Shown: positions 29,001 to 37,466 of the stretch, piece after piece | Layout: each line of letters opens with the position of its first letter | Position numbering within the stretch: the first letter of the stretch is position 1 | Assembly (NCBI RefSeq): GCF_038433465.1 | Contig: NZ_JAESVF010000002.1 | Coordinates: forward strand, 186,001 to 250,000 | Source: Galbibacter sp038433465 | GTDB lineage: Bacteria > Bacteroidota > Bacteroidia > Flavobacteriales > Flavobacteriaceae | Direction: 5' to 3' | DNA length: 64,000 nt | The notes under the pieces: model-generated | Told to the model about the DNA's origin: nothing | Seen by the model: the letters and a program-made list of their open reading frames with translations, nothing else | Database searches by the model: none | Made by a program: the position numbers and the translations under genes

Positions 29001-29237
29001 ATTAGTAACTTAACAGTTGGATTTAAATTAGGAGAATACCTTAATAATGTAAATTACATTAAAGACATCAATATCTATGTAGCGGTAAACAACCTTTACA
29101 CTTTTACAGGATATGATGGAATGGACCCAGATGTTTCTTACGGAGGAAACGACGATACAGCATGGGCTTCAGGAGTAGATTTAGGGTTATACCCATTGCC
29201 GAGAACTGTCATGTTAGGACTAAGTGTAGACTTTTAA
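26025..29237 (+). CDS. SusC/RagA-family TonB-linked outer-membrane transporter
   Basis: The 1070-residue protein has a signal peptide ending near YAQ. An N-terminal carboxypeptidase-like domain follows (about 25-105, SGVVTDATGVPMPGVTV), then a TonB box-like EEVVVVGYG, the plug (IYIVDGV-type motif NPLYIVDGVAVG, GSRAANGVVLVTT) and a 22-strand barrel to the C-terminal aromatic (SVDF). SusC proteins import glycan oligomers under TonB energy with a SusD lid. It is followed after 15 bp by susD and preceded by the HTCS gene. Size is normal. Confidence 0.96.
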   Translation: MMLKFKFAIIALVLVCTQSLYAQTKTISGVVTDATGVPMPGVTVLVEGTSNGSRTDFDGNYSIDGVNASDSLVFTYIGMVSQTIQVGTQTTINVTLEESMEALEEVVVVGYGVQKKALTTGANVNVKGEDIAKLNTGTAMEALQGVTPGVTVSRNNGAPGAGTKVTIRGLGTIGNSNPLYIVDGVAVGNIDYLSSGDIESIDVLKDAASAAIYGSRAANGVVLVTTRQGKKGRQAQIHYETYYGFQNIYKNLSPLNAQEYMYIMDEGRVNDGLAPNNWEAMIKNNSWLNNTYPGQLGTQLGEEVWAMLQNGWEGTNWIDEMTSKNAPISNHAISITGGNEDITYSLGASYFDQKGIIGGDITDAGFKRLTTRLNTEFVLFKNDSHSIITVGENFTYSQSENRSVATGNIYWNDLHNALVQHPLMPAYWADSPDQYGFTPTMDGISNFQHNPIAVLYYRHNYANLGNTGNTIVGNVYAEIEPLKNLKFRSSYGINAWFGHSRSWAPTYALGTLYGNATDGVTQSQYLGNNSTWTNTISYDATFGDHKLTALIGTEVYKNEINTEVGGTKSDSRFGLPDYAFLNNVDKTVIGAIDTWGADWAAGGGGLLSYMARAQYNYKEKYLFSATMRADGSSNFAEGNRWGYFPSVSAGWVISQENFMNNSNSFVKLRASWGQNGNQSIDNFIYSSSIAYLNPGYYFGDTKPISGPTGVPARVTNPDVTWETSEQLNFGLDTRFFDSRLAFTVDWYKKTTKDWLVLAPILGTSGAGAPYINGGDIENKGFEVMLSWNDKAGDFSYGATVTGAYNKNEITRIANADGVIQGQPHILSQGTAYISRAEVGYPIGYFYGYETDGILQNQDEVDAYVKPTDGTPYFSDQRPGDVRFVDQNQDGVIDEADKTMLGNPNPDFELGIQLNAEYKGFYTNVTMTGKFGMQVMQSYRSFADNPNQNYTTDIFDRWHGEGTSNTIPRLSSVSNRNTNWISDIYMHDADYLRISNLTVGFKLGEYLNNVNYIKDINIYVAVNNLYTFTGYDGMDPDVSYGGNDDTAWASGVDLGLYPLPRTVMLGLSVDF

Positions 29238-29252
29238 TAAAAAATAAAGACA

Positions 29253-30971
29253 ATGAAACGAATTATATATAGTATCTCAATAGCTGTTATTACAGTAGTT
29301 ACGAGTTGTAACGATGATATTTTAGATACAGAAAATCTTTATGAAAAGAGTTTGGATAATTACTATCAAACTCCAGATGATATAGATGAAGCCATGTCGG
29401 GAGTATACAACGCTCTATATACGGCAGGTGTTCATAGCGACGAAAGTATTGCTGCCAACTTAATGTCAGATATGATGCTTGGTGGTGGTGGTCCCGATGA
29501 TAGATCAGCTAAAAATGTGGATAGCTTTCAAGATCCAGAAGAAGATACTTATAGAGATCTTTGGATTGAATCTTATAATGGAATTACACGTTGTAATGCT
29601 ATTATTGAAAAAGTAGAAAACACCGATTTTTCATCGCATTTTAATAGTGATGCAGAAGCTCAGTCTTTCAAAAATCAAACAATAGGAGAGGCGTATTTTA
29701 TGCGAGCATTTTTCTACTTTAGAGCAGCTAAATTTTTCGGAGGAATGCCTTTAATTTTAAAGATAGACGATCCTAGAGATGTAGCAAGAGCTTCTTATAC
29801 TGAAACCTATGCGCAAATTACTGCCGATTTACTTGCGGCAATCGACTTAATGCCAGCTACTCCTTTTACGTCTATTCCGACTGCGAGATATGGACATGCA
29901 AACAAATGGGTTGCAGAAGCTTATTTAGCAAAAGCATTTTTATACTATACTGGATATATGACTAATATTGAAGGGCAGGCTACAAGTACTTTACCGCTTC
30001 CAGATGGAGGTTCGGTTTCTAAGAGTCAAGTACTTTCATATCTAGATGATTGTATCAATAATAGCGGACACGCACTTGTTGATGATTTTAGAAACTTATG
30101 GCCATATTCTTATGTTAATGAAAGTGCTGGTCAAACTGTATTGCCGTGGGCAGAAGATGAAGGTTTAATGTGGGTAGGACAAGATGGTTTAAACCCAACT
30201 TTCGGAACAGGGAATACTGAGTCTATGTTTGTGTTGAGATATACAACTACAACATGGGATTGGGGGCAAGAATACAACAACCGTTTACCGCTATTCTTCG
30301 GAATTAGAGATAACTCATTAGTACCTTTCGGACAAGGATGGGGATGGGGTTCTGTAAATCCTAAATTATGGAATAATTGGGATGATGCAGATCCAAGAAA
30401 AGAAGGATCTATTATTCAGTTAGGAGATGCAAATCAAGGATTAGCAGATTATCAAGCGGATAAAGGAGATCATGAAACAGGGTTGGTAAATAAAAAGTAT
30501 ACAACGCTTCAACACCCAGATCCAGATCCAGATGGTGATGACGGAATCAAAGGAATGTTTTATTTCTTATACGATATGAATAACGGAGATCCATTACAAC
30601 TTTGGGCAGCACAAGATTTTATTTATATGCGTTTTGCCGATGTGTTATTAATGCATTCTGAAATTTCTGAAACTGCAGATGGATTAAATGCTGTTAGAAA
30701 TAGAGCAGGATTGAGCTCGATAGGATATTCATTAGAAGCTCTAAAAGAAGAAAGATTACACGAATTTGCTTTCGAAGGTTTACGTTGGTTTGATATCGTA
30801 AGATGGGGAGATGTTGAAAGTGCTTTTGGAGATCAAATAGATGTTAGAAACTCTGGAGTTGATGCAAAGTATAGTGTAAAATACAGACCAGAAACTAAAG
30901 GTTTAGTACCTGTACCAGAAACCGAAATTAGATTATCTAGTGGAGCTTATGAACAAAATCCTGGTTGGTAA
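29253..30971 (+). CDS. SusD/RagB-family surface glycan-binding lipoprotein
   Basis: The 572-residue lipoprotein has its lipobox cysteine at residue 19 (TSCNDD). It shows the SusD pattern: TPR-like helices (GEAYFMRAFFYFRAAKFFGG, KWVAEAYLAKAFLYY), then the C-terminal hallmark LLMHSEI, LNAVRNRAGL and LKEERLHEFAFEGLRWFD. It forms the lid on the SusC barrel and binds the glycan at the surface. Spacing to susC (15 bp) and to the next lipoprotein gene (25 bp) indicates one operon. Confidence 0.95.
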   Translation: MKRIIYSISIAVITVVTSCNDDILDTENLYEKSLDNYYQTPDDIDEAMSGVYNALYTAGVHSDESIAANLMSDMMLGGGGPDDRSAKNVDSFQDPEEDTYRDLWIESYNGITRCNAIIEKVENTDFSSHFNSDAEAQSFKNQTIGEAYFMRAFFYFRAAKFFGGMPLILKIDDPRDVARASYTETYAQITADLLAAIDLMPATPFTSIPTARYGHANKWVAEAYLAKAFLYYTGYMTNIEGQATSTLPLPDGGSVSKSQVLSYLDDCINNSGHALVDDFRNLWPYSYVNESAGQTVLPWAEDEGLMWVGQDGLNPTFGTGNTESMFVLRYTTTTWDWGQEYNNRLPLFFGIRDNSLVPFGQGWGWGSVNPKLWNNWDDADPRKEGSIIQLGDANQGLADYQADKGDHETGLVNKKYTTLQHPDPDPDGDDGIKGMFYFLYDMNNGDPLQLWAAQDFIYMRFADVLLMHSEISETADGLNAVRNRAGLSSIGYSLEALKEERLHEFAFEGLRWFDIVRWGDVESAFGDQIDVRNSGVDAKYSVKYRPETKGLVPVPETEIRLSSGAYEQNPGW

Positions 30972-30996
30972 GATGTTAACTTTAAAAATTAAAGTC

Positions 30997-31788
30997 ATGA
31001 AAAAAAATGAAATATTAAAAATATGGTTTGCATCGCTGGTATTGGTATTAGTTGCATGTCAACCCATTGAAGATAGAGACGAGCTGCAAAATAGTGTAGA
31101 TGTTGCAGGCGTAGAACTTATCGCTACACAAAGTACCCCAGGTGGGAACAAAGTAGAACTAAATATGGTTACTGAAGGTGTTACTGGATACTGGGATTAT
31201 AATCTAGGTACAGCTTACACCAATAGAGTAGAGTTTGTGTATCCAATTCCTGGGAAGTCTACTTTTACGTTTACAGGAACACTTGGAGCCGAATTTTTCT
31301 CTAAAACAATCGATGTTCAAATAGATCAATTAGATAGTCCATTAGATCAAGATTGGTACGATTTGGTTAGTGAAAATACAACCGAAGGGAAAACTTGGGT
31401 TTTTAATGGAGGACCATCTGCCGACGGTGGAAAATGGTGGTATATGTCGCCACCAAACGATCCTTCTGCATGGGAAACCGCATGGTGGAATGCTGCAGGA
31501 GATTGTTGCCCACCAGCCGATGCTGCTGGGAAAATGGTATTCGATCTTGATGGAGGTGCTAACTATACTTATTATGCTGATGCTTCTGGAGAACCTCAAA
31601 TGGGAAGTTTTGTTTTAAGTGTTGAAAATCAAACTTTACAGGTAAAAGGTGCAAACATTTTAGGTGCCGAGCAAGGTAACCCAGATGGACTGTACACTAT
31701 TATTTCCTTAACAGAAGACGAGTTGGTTTTATATGTGCCTAACAATGCTGGAGGAACAGGTTGGACATGGATATTTAAAGCAGAATAA
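30997..31788 (+). CDS. SusE/SGBP-like surface lipoprotein in the HTCS-controlled operon
   Basis: The 263-residue protein has a lipoprotein signal (VLVACQPI). An immunoglobulin/PKD-like domain follows (about 35-115), then a Trp- and Gly-rich C-terminal domain (KTWVFNG, GGKWWYMSPPNDPSAWETAWW, WTWIFKAE). The exposed tryptophans suggest carbohydrate binding. Position as the third gene after susC and susD fits a surface glycan-binding protein. ATG at 30997 gives the lipoprotein signal; an in-frame upstream start would overlap susD. No catalytic motif is visible, so binding rather than hydrolysis is inferred. Confidence 0.8.
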   Translation: MKKNEILKIWFASLVLVLVACQPIEDRDELQNSVDVAGVELIATQSTPGGNKVELNMVTEGVTGYWDYNLGTAYTNRVEFVYPIPGKSTFTFTGTLGAEFFSKTIDVQIDQLDSPLDQDWYDLVSENTTEGKTWVFNGGPSADGGKWWYMSPPNDPSAWETAWWNAAGDCCPPADAAGKMVFDLDGGANYTYYADASGEPQMGSFVLSVENQTLQVKGANILGAEQGNPDGLYTIISLTEDELVLYVPNNAGGTGWTWIFKAE

Positions 31789-31864
31789 TGTTAATTATTA
31801 AACGTGTTTAGTGTTATTGTTATAAACGGTTAATTTATTTAATTAAGTTAGCTTTGATTGCGGA

Positions 31865-31900
31865 AAGCCTCATTACTTTATAGTGATGAGGTTTTCTTTT
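31865..31900 (+). terminator. Terminator of the HTCS-controlled SusC/SusD operon
   Basis: CCTCATTAC (31868-31876) pairs with GTGATGAGG (31883-31891) with one G-U pair, followed by TTTTCTTTTT. Confidence 0.85.
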
Positions 31901-32079
31901 TGTTATAAGTTTACGTCATAATTAGCCAAAAGCATAAGTGTTTTTTATACTGAAAATACAGCTGTGGATGTTTAGTTCCTTTCTCAGTATTGAAGAAAGT
32001 GTGGTTGAAGCTTGATGAATTAACTTTATAAAAACATCAATACAAGGGCTACGTTAGACGTAAATGTTATAAACCAAAT

Positions 32080-32107
32080 CAGCCTACCCTGAGAACGAGG
32101 TAGGCTG
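32080..32107 (-). terminator. Hairpin at the end of the GlcNAc operon
   Basis: CAGCCTACC and GGTAGGCTG form a perfect 9-bp stem with a 10-base loop, 48 bp after the GH20 stop on the minus strand. The downstream T run on that strand is weak (ATTTGGTTTATAA), so it may terminate imperfectly or protect the mRNA 3' end. The remainder of the 31.8-32.15 kb gap holds no gene I can support. Confidence 0.5.
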
Positions 32108-32155
32108 AAAAACAACAAATTAAAGGCGGTGCTTTAAAAGCGACTTACACTATTT

Positions 32156-34435
32156 TTAAGGTTGGTAGTATATCATGGTGCTGTCTATTACTTTATATTC
32201 GGTTTCGTTAGCTTCTCGATATGTTACTTCAACATCATTCCAGTCGGATGCCCAACCTTTTACCAAATTGTTTAAGTATAAAATTTCAATAGGATGTTTT
32301 CCTTTTTTAAGGGCAATAGTACCTTCTAGTGGAAATCTTTTTATTGTATATGTAGGATTGATGATAAGCGAATTGGCTATTTTTACTTGTTCTTGCTTGC
32401 TAGCAAAATAGTAAACTCCGTCTTCTTTTATATCGATAAAACCTTTCAAGAAAACAGCTCTAAATTGAGTGGTGTCTATTTCTTTACCCCAATCAAAAGT
32501 TACATTGGCATCTTTAATATTTTTAATAACTGTTTCATTTGAAGGAGTACCAACAATATCTTCAGCCTTTACAAAATGCCCTTTTACAGTACTCATTTTA
32601 ATTCCTGGTTGTAAACCATCAATATTTTCAGCTTCTTTTATATGAGTTTTCTTTACCGTTAATTTTCTTACAGTACTCACTTTTCCTGTTGGTAGTACAG
32701 ATGCAATTTGCAGGTTTGTATCTTCAGTAAAAATAAAAGGTTTTGTATATGTTTCACTACTCGGTGTAGGCGCACTTCCGTCTAAAGTATACACCATTTT
32801 AACAGGGTGTGTTGTGTTAAAACTTAAAGTAACACTGTCAGTAAACACAATATTGTTGGCAGTTGGCCCTTCTGGTAACGGAATATGATAGTTTATTTTA
32901 TAAGCATCCAACGTAGGGTAGAGGGCGTCCAAACGTGTTAAAAAGTTACTGTAATCTTTTGTCTTTTCGCCACTCCAAGTAAGTTCTGCAATTGCAATAA
33001 TTCTCGGGTAAGCGTAGTATTCTATGTCTTTTCCTTCGTAGGCATACTCGGTCCAATGGTTTCCTTGCATCCCCAAAATATGCTTTTCTTTATCTTTATT
33101 TATTGCTGAAGGAATAGGGTTGTAGTCGTAAACTTTTTCTAACGGAATATACCCGCCATGCGCCATCGGCTCTACGCGATAATCTCCTTGATGAAAATTT
33201 AAATAAGCATAGCTTGTGGGAGTCATGATAACATCATGTCCTGCATTTGCAGCTTTGATACCACCTTCTTCGCCTTGCCACGACATAATGTTGGTTGTTG
33301 GGGTAATTCCACCTTCTAAAATTTCGTCCCAACCAATCATTATTTTATCGTGTTTTTGAATGATTTTTTCCACGCGAGCCATGAAGTAACTTTGTAATTC
33401 GGCTTCATTTGCTAAACCATTTTCTTTAATTCTTTTTTGACAAAGCTTACATGTTTCCCATCGTTCTTTTGGTGCTTCATCGCCACCTGCGTGGTAATAT
33501 TTGTATGGAAAAAGCGGTGTTATTTCATCATAAACATCTTCAATAAAAGTGAAAACTTCTTCTTTTCCAGCGCAAAAAATATTGTAATCAATTCCCCAAA
33601 GTTCGCGAGGTTCGTAAGTTATATGTTCGTTACAAGCAAGCTGTGGATAGGCTGAAAGTGCCGCAACTGCGTGCCCAGGAGTTTCTATCTCTGGGATTAC
33701 ATCTATAAAACGCTCTTTGGCATAGGCAACAACATCTTTAACATCTTCTTGAGTATAAAACTCACCTTTGGTTTTAATTCCTTTTGTGATGAGTTCTGGG
33801 TATTTTTTTATTTCGATGCGCCAACCTTGATCGTCGGTTAAGTGCCAATGAAATTTATTTATTTTGAAAAGTGCCAGTACATCGAGTTGTTTTTTAATTT
33901 CTTCAACGGTAAAGAAATGACGAGAAACATCGATATGAATACCTCTCCAAGGAAATTCGGGAGCATCATTTACGGTTAATGTTGGAATTTGAATGGCGCT
34001 AACCGAACCTTTATTTTCTTCTGAAGTAATTGGGAGCAATTGTAAAACCGATTGCATTCCGTAGAAAATACCTCTTGCAGTTTTTGCCTCCACCGAAATT
34101 TTATCTTTTTCGATATTTAAATGATAACCTTCGTCATTAGCAATAGCATCGTTTATTTTTAAGCTGATATTAGTACCCGCTGAGGTTTTATCCAACTGTG
34201 TTTCTATTCCTGTATGTTGGGCTATTTTATCTTTAAAATAAGTAATAACGCTTTGCAATTCTTCATTTTCAGTAGAAAAATAAGTTGAATTATCTAGTGT
34301 AAACAAAGCATCGGTTACATTAATTTCTTGTGGTTTTGGCGTGATAAAAGCATTGGTGTTTGTAACCACAGTTGGTTCTGAGTTTTTACATCCAACACAA
34401 ATAATCAATACAATAAAGAGGTGTTTTAGGTTCAT
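32156..34435 (-). CDS. GH20 beta-N-acetylhexosaminidase lipoprotein
   Basis: The 759-residue protein is a lipoprotein (Cys16 in CVGC). It has the GH20b N-terminal domain (about 30-150) and the GH20 barrel (about 160-500), with WHLTDDQGWR and the catalytic pair in HAGGDE (Asp319, Glu320). A chitobiase-type C-terminal domain (about 525-600) and a final PA14-like beta domain (about 610-750) follow. It removes terminal GlcNAc from chitooligosaccharides or glycans by substrate-assisted catalysis. It follows the GlcNAc kinase gene by 11 bp, supporting a GlcNAc pathway. The PA14-like C-terminal call is tentative; the catalytic call is firm. Confidence 0.95.
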   Translation of the reverse strand: MNLKHLFIVLIICVGCKNSEPTVVTNTNAFITPKPQEINVTDALFTLDNSTYFSTENEELQSVITYFKDKIAQHTGIETQLDKTSAGTNISLKINDAIANDEGYHLNIEKDKISVEAKTARGIFYGMQSVLQLLPITSEENKGSVSAIQIPTLTVNDAPEFPWRGIHIDVSRHFFTVEEIKKQLDVLALFKINKFHWHLTDDQGWRIEIKKYPELITKGIKTKGEFYTQEDVKDVVAYAKERFIDVIPEIETPGHAVAALSAYPQLACNEHITYEPRELWGIDYNIFCAGKEEVFTFIEDVYDEITPLFPYKYYHAGGDEAPKERWETCKLCQKRIKENGLANEAELQSYFMARVEKIIQKHDKIMIGWDEILEGGITPTTNIMSWQGEEGGIKAANAGHDVIMTPTSYAYLNFHQGDYRVEPMAHGGYIPLEKVYDYNPIPSAINKDKEKHILGMQGNHWTEYAYEGKDIEYYAYPRIIAIAELTWSGEKTKDYSNFLTRLDALYPTLDAYKINYHIPLPEGPTANNIVFTDSVTLSFNTTHPVKMVYTLDGSAPTPSSETYTKPFIFTEDTNLQIASVLPTGKVSTVRKLTVKKTHIKEAENIDGLQPGIKMSTVKGHFVKAEDIVGTPSNETVIKNIKDANVTFDWGKEIDTTQFRAVFLKGFIDIKEDGVYYFASKQEQVKIANSLIINPTYTIKRFPLEGTIALKKGKHPIEILYLNNLVKGWASDWNDVEVTYREANETEYKVIDSTMIYYQP

Positions 34436-34446
34436 AACTTTAAGGT

Positions 34447-35307
34447 TTAAGCTTGGATATTTTGACCTGCAATGTATTTTACAAGTCTGTCGATTGGTTT
34501 TCTAACAAAAGTGCTGGCTCTATATCCTTTTTCTTTAAGTTGTTTGTTGATAATATCTTGCGAATAATATGCAATGGAGCCTACAAAATGCACAGGAGTT
34601 TGCTGTAATTCTTCGTGATAATGCGTTAAATAAGTATTTATAAAAGTAGCAATAGTGTGACTTAGCAATTGCTCGATATAAGGATCGTTACGGTGTTTAA
34701 AAGCAAAACGAGCGAAGGACGCTAAGTACTTATTTGGGTTTTGGTTATGGTATAATTGTTGGAAAACTTGATTCATATCGGTAGTGAAATCCTTTTCAAA
34801 AACGTTGGCAATATGTGCAGGCATTTGTTTGTGGTAATACCCACGAAGTAATTCTTTTCCGATGTAATTTCCGCTACCTTCATCTGATAAAACATAACCA
34901 AGTGAAGGAATTTTTTGAATGATATTAGAACCGTCAAAATAGCAACAATTCGATCCTGTTCCTAAAATGCAAATAACTCCAGGAGCGGCCGTAGTGGCGT
35001 GAATGGCAGCAATAACATCTTCTTTAATACTGATGTGGTATGCGTTTTCAAAAACATTTTCTAGTATAAGTTTCATTTTTTGGTCGGCACTTTTAGTACC
35101 ACAACCAGCACCGTAAAAATGAATTTGTGTAACGAGGGTTTTATAGGGGTCTAGGTCTTTATTATTCTGAATGATACTTATAATAGCTTTGTCGGACAAT
35201 GCCATAGGGTTGATTCCTTCGGTTTGCGAAGCGAGTAATTGTTCTCCTTTTTTATCGGCAAGTATCCAATCGCATTTTGTCGATCCACTATCAGCAATTA
35301 AAATCAT
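34447..35307 (-). CDS. N-acetylglucosamine kinase (BadF/BadG ATPase family)
   Basis: The 286-residue cytosolic protein begins ILIADSGSTKCDWIL, the phosphate-1 motif of the ASKHA fold. It continues with VICILGTGSNCCYFDG and GYVLSDEGSGNYIG, both typical of BadF/BadG-type GlcNAc kinases. It would phosphorylate imported GlcNAc to GlcNAc-6-phosphate. It lies between the nagB fusion and the GH20 gene, fitting the pathway order. Length is normal for the flavobacterial form. Confidence 0.9.
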   Translation of the reverse strand: MILIADSGSTKCDWILADKKGEQLLASQTEGINPMALSDKAIISIIQNNKDLDPYKTLVTQIHFYGAGCGTKSADQKMKLILENVFENAYHISIKEDVIAAIHATTAAPGVICILGTGSNCCYFDGSNIIQKIPSLGYVLSDEGSGNYIGKELLRGYYHKQMPAHIANVFEKDFTTDMNQVFQQLYHNQNPNKYLASFARFAFKHRNDPYIEQLLSHTIATFINTYLTHYHEELQQTPVHFVGSIAYYSQDIINKQLKEKGYRASTFVRKPIDRLVKYIAGQNIQA

Positions 35308-35367
35308 GTTTTTTATATTTTTTATTAAGAAATAAGACTGTTTCTAAGGTAGTTAAATAAGTTTAAA

Positions 35368-35391
35368 TAGCCCCTTCAAACGAAGGGGCTA
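35368..35391 (-). terminator. Intercistronic hairpin between nagB and the GlcNAc kinase gene
   Basis: TAGCCCCTTC and GAAGGGGCTA form a perfect 10-bp, GC-rich stem with loop AAAC. On the minus strand it is followed by ATTTAAACTTATTT, a weak T run. It lies 40 bp after the nagB stop and could attenuate or stabilise the transcript. Confidence 0.6.
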
Positions 35392-35430
35392 CTCTTGAAA
35401 AAACTCAAGAAGCTAACTGTAAACTAAAAT

Positions 35431-37347
35431 TTAAAAATGGTACCTTTTAAAGGCTTCAATGGCTTCGTATTCTGCAAGCCCTAAATTGTCGTACAAAACA
35501 GCTGTATTTCTATTTCTTTCTTGGGCACGTACCCAAAACTCTCTAGCATCTTCTCCTTGAAACATCACGCGGTCTTTTTGAGATTGATGGAAGAGAATTG
35601 CATTAATTTTTTTATTCATTTCGTCTGGACTCAAAGGAACTGCCATTTCGATATCGGCAATGTCCCATTCGTGCCAAGCACCACGGTAAAGCCAAACCCA
35701 ACAGTCTTCCATAAACGCTTCGTGCTTAATTTGCTCGATACTTTCAAAAATAGCATCTAAACATAATTTGTGCGTTCCGTGGGGATCGGCAAGATCTCCA
35801 GCAGCATATATTTGGTGTGGTTGCACACTTTTAATAAGGTCTGAAATGATTTGAATATCTTCTTGCCCGATAGGGTTTTTCTTCACTTTTCCAGTTTCGT
35901 AAAATGGCAAATCTAAAAAGTGAACTTGCGAATCGTCTAAACCTACGTAACGTGTTGCTCCGTACGATTCCATACGACGAATTAACCCTTTAAGTTTACG
36001 AGTTTCGAGGCTGTCTTCGTAGGCTGTAGTTTTCGAACTTAAAAACGAAATTACTTTTTTAAAGTCGTTGTCGTCTTTATTACTTTCCATTTGAAGTGCT
36101 ACTTCTGCAAATTTTAGAGCTTCTTCATCAGTTACAGCAATATTTCCAGAAGTTTGGTAAGCTACATGCACTTCGTGCCCTTGATCGATAAGTCGGGAAA
36201 AAGTTCCTCCCATCGAAATAACATCGTCGTCTGGATGCGGACTAAAAATGATAACTCTTTTCTTTTCTGGAGATTTTCGTTCAGGTCGGTTTGTATCATC
36301 GGCATTTGGTTTCCCTCCAGGCCAACCCGTAATGGTATGCTGTAGCTTATTAAATATTTTAATATTGAGGTTGTATGCAGAGCCTTCAATGTTGAGTAGC
36401 CCAGCCATTCCGTGCTCGTTATAATCTTTTTCGGTAAGCTTTAAAATAGGCTTTTGCATTAATTCGCTTAACCAAGTAACCGCTCTCACTTTAAGATCGT
36501 CGGTCCAGATACATTGACTTACAATCCACGGAGTTTTGATTCTAGTTAGGTCAGACGCAGCTTCATCATCTAAAATCATAGTTACATTTTCATGATTTTG
36601 TAAAAATGTAGCAGGAATATTAGATGTTACTTGCCCTTCAATAGTTTCTTTTACGATGGATGCTTTTTTATGTCCCCAAGCTAACATAATAATTCTTTTA
36701 GCTTTCATAATGGTACTAACCCCCATTGTGATTGCTTTTTTAGGAACGTATTCAATTCCGTTAAAATCAGAAGCAGCATCTCTTCTTGTAACGTGGTCTA
36801 GGGTAATGATTCTCGTTCCAGAATTTTTATGTGATCCTGGTTCGTTAAACCCAATGTGTCCTGTACGTCCAATTCCAAGTAATTGAAAATCTAATCCACC
36901 GAGTTGTTTTATTTTTAAATCGTAATCAATGCAATATTGATCTAATTCTTCTTGTGGAGTTTCCCCTGAAGGAATGTTTATATTTTCAGGGTTAATATCT
37001 ACATGATCAAACAAATGTTGATGCATAAAGTAGTAATAACTCTGACGGTTTTCTGGTTCCATAGGGTAATACTCATCGAGATTAAAAGTAATTACGTTAT
37101 GAAAACTGAGTTCTCCTTTTTTATGAAGATTTACCAATTCTTCGTAAACCTTAATAGGAGAAGATCCTGTTGCAAGACCGAGAACACAAGGCTTCCCTTC
37201 TTGCTGTTTTTCTTTGATAAGCGCAGCAATTTCGTGTGCTACCAATATTGAAGCATGGTTAGAGTCCTCGAAAATTTCGTTGTGAATTTTCTCGAATTTC
37301 GTGTCTTCAAACTTACCAACTTGTTTGTACTTAATTTCTTGTATCAT
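35431..37347 (-). CDS. nagB: Glucosamine-6-phosphate deaminase fused to a PIG-L/LmbE deacetylase-like domain
   Basis: The 638-residue protein has two parts. Residues 1-330 are NagB-like: GLATGSSP for phosphate binding, FNLDEYY (Asp91, Glu92) and GIGRTGHIGFNEPGS (His164, Glu169). It converts glucosamine-6-phosphate to fructose-6-phosphate plus ammonia. After a Pro/Asn-rich linker (about 345-365), residues 365-638 form a PIG-L/LmbE fold with SPHPDDD and, later, DPHGTHK, which carry the zinc ligands. This part is a candidate GlcNAc-6-phosphate deacetylase. No separate nagA lies in the window. The long form is common in Bacteroidota, so this is a family trait, but the second activity is inferred. 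Confidence 0.92.
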   Translation of the reverse strand: MIQEIKYKQVGKFEDTKFEKIHNEIFEDSNHASILVAHEIAALIKEKQQEGKPCVLGLATGSSPIKVYEELVNLHKKGELSFHNVITFNLDEYYPMEPENRQSYYYFMHQHLFDHVDINPENINIPSGETPQEELDQYCIDYDLKIKQLGGLDFQLLGIGRTGHIGFNEPGSHKNSGTRIITLDHVTRRDAASDFNGIEYVPKKAITMGVSTIMKAKRIIMLAWGHKKASIVKETIEGQVTSNIPATFLQNHENVTMILDDEAASDLTRIKTPWIVSQCIWTDDLKVRAVTWLSELMQKPILKLTEKDYNEHGMAGLLNIEGSAYNLNIKIFNKLQHTITGWPGGKPNADDTNRPERKSPEKKRVIIFSPHPDDDVISMGGTFSRLIDQGHEVHVAYQTSGNIAVTDEEALKFAEVALQMESNKDDNDFKKVISFLSSKTTAYEDSLETRKLKGLIRRMESYGATRYVGLDDSQVHFLDLPFYETGKVKKNPIGQEDIQIISDLIKSVQPHQIYAAGDLADPHGTHKLCLDAIFESIEQIKHEAFMEDCWVWLYRGAWHEWDIADIEMAVPLSPDEMNKKINAILFHQSQKDRVMFQGEDAREFWVRAQERNRNTAVLYDNLGLAEYEAIEAFKRYHF

Positions 37348-37394
37348 TTTATTATAGCCTTTTTTATAGCGCTTCCTCGTTCTTTTTTTTATTG

Positions 37395-37441
37395 AAGTTG
37401 TCTAAAAAATAAAGGTTGAAAATTCATTTTTCAGACAACTT
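37395..37441 (-). repeat. Hairpin between susD and nagB, resembling the ends of the MITE-like family
   Basis: AAGTTGTCT (37395-37403) and AGACAACTT (37433-37441) are perfect 9-bp inverted repeats with A/T-rich inner flanks (TAAAAAA / TTTTTCAG). The sequence TTTTTCAGaCAaCTT resembles the TTTTTCAGGCAGTTTT end of the repeats at 13.1 and 45.6 kb. It may be a remnant repeat, a terminator or an mRNA-processing hairpin. Confidence 0.5.
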
Positions 37442-37466
37442 ATTTACTATTTAAAGCAATTTCTAA

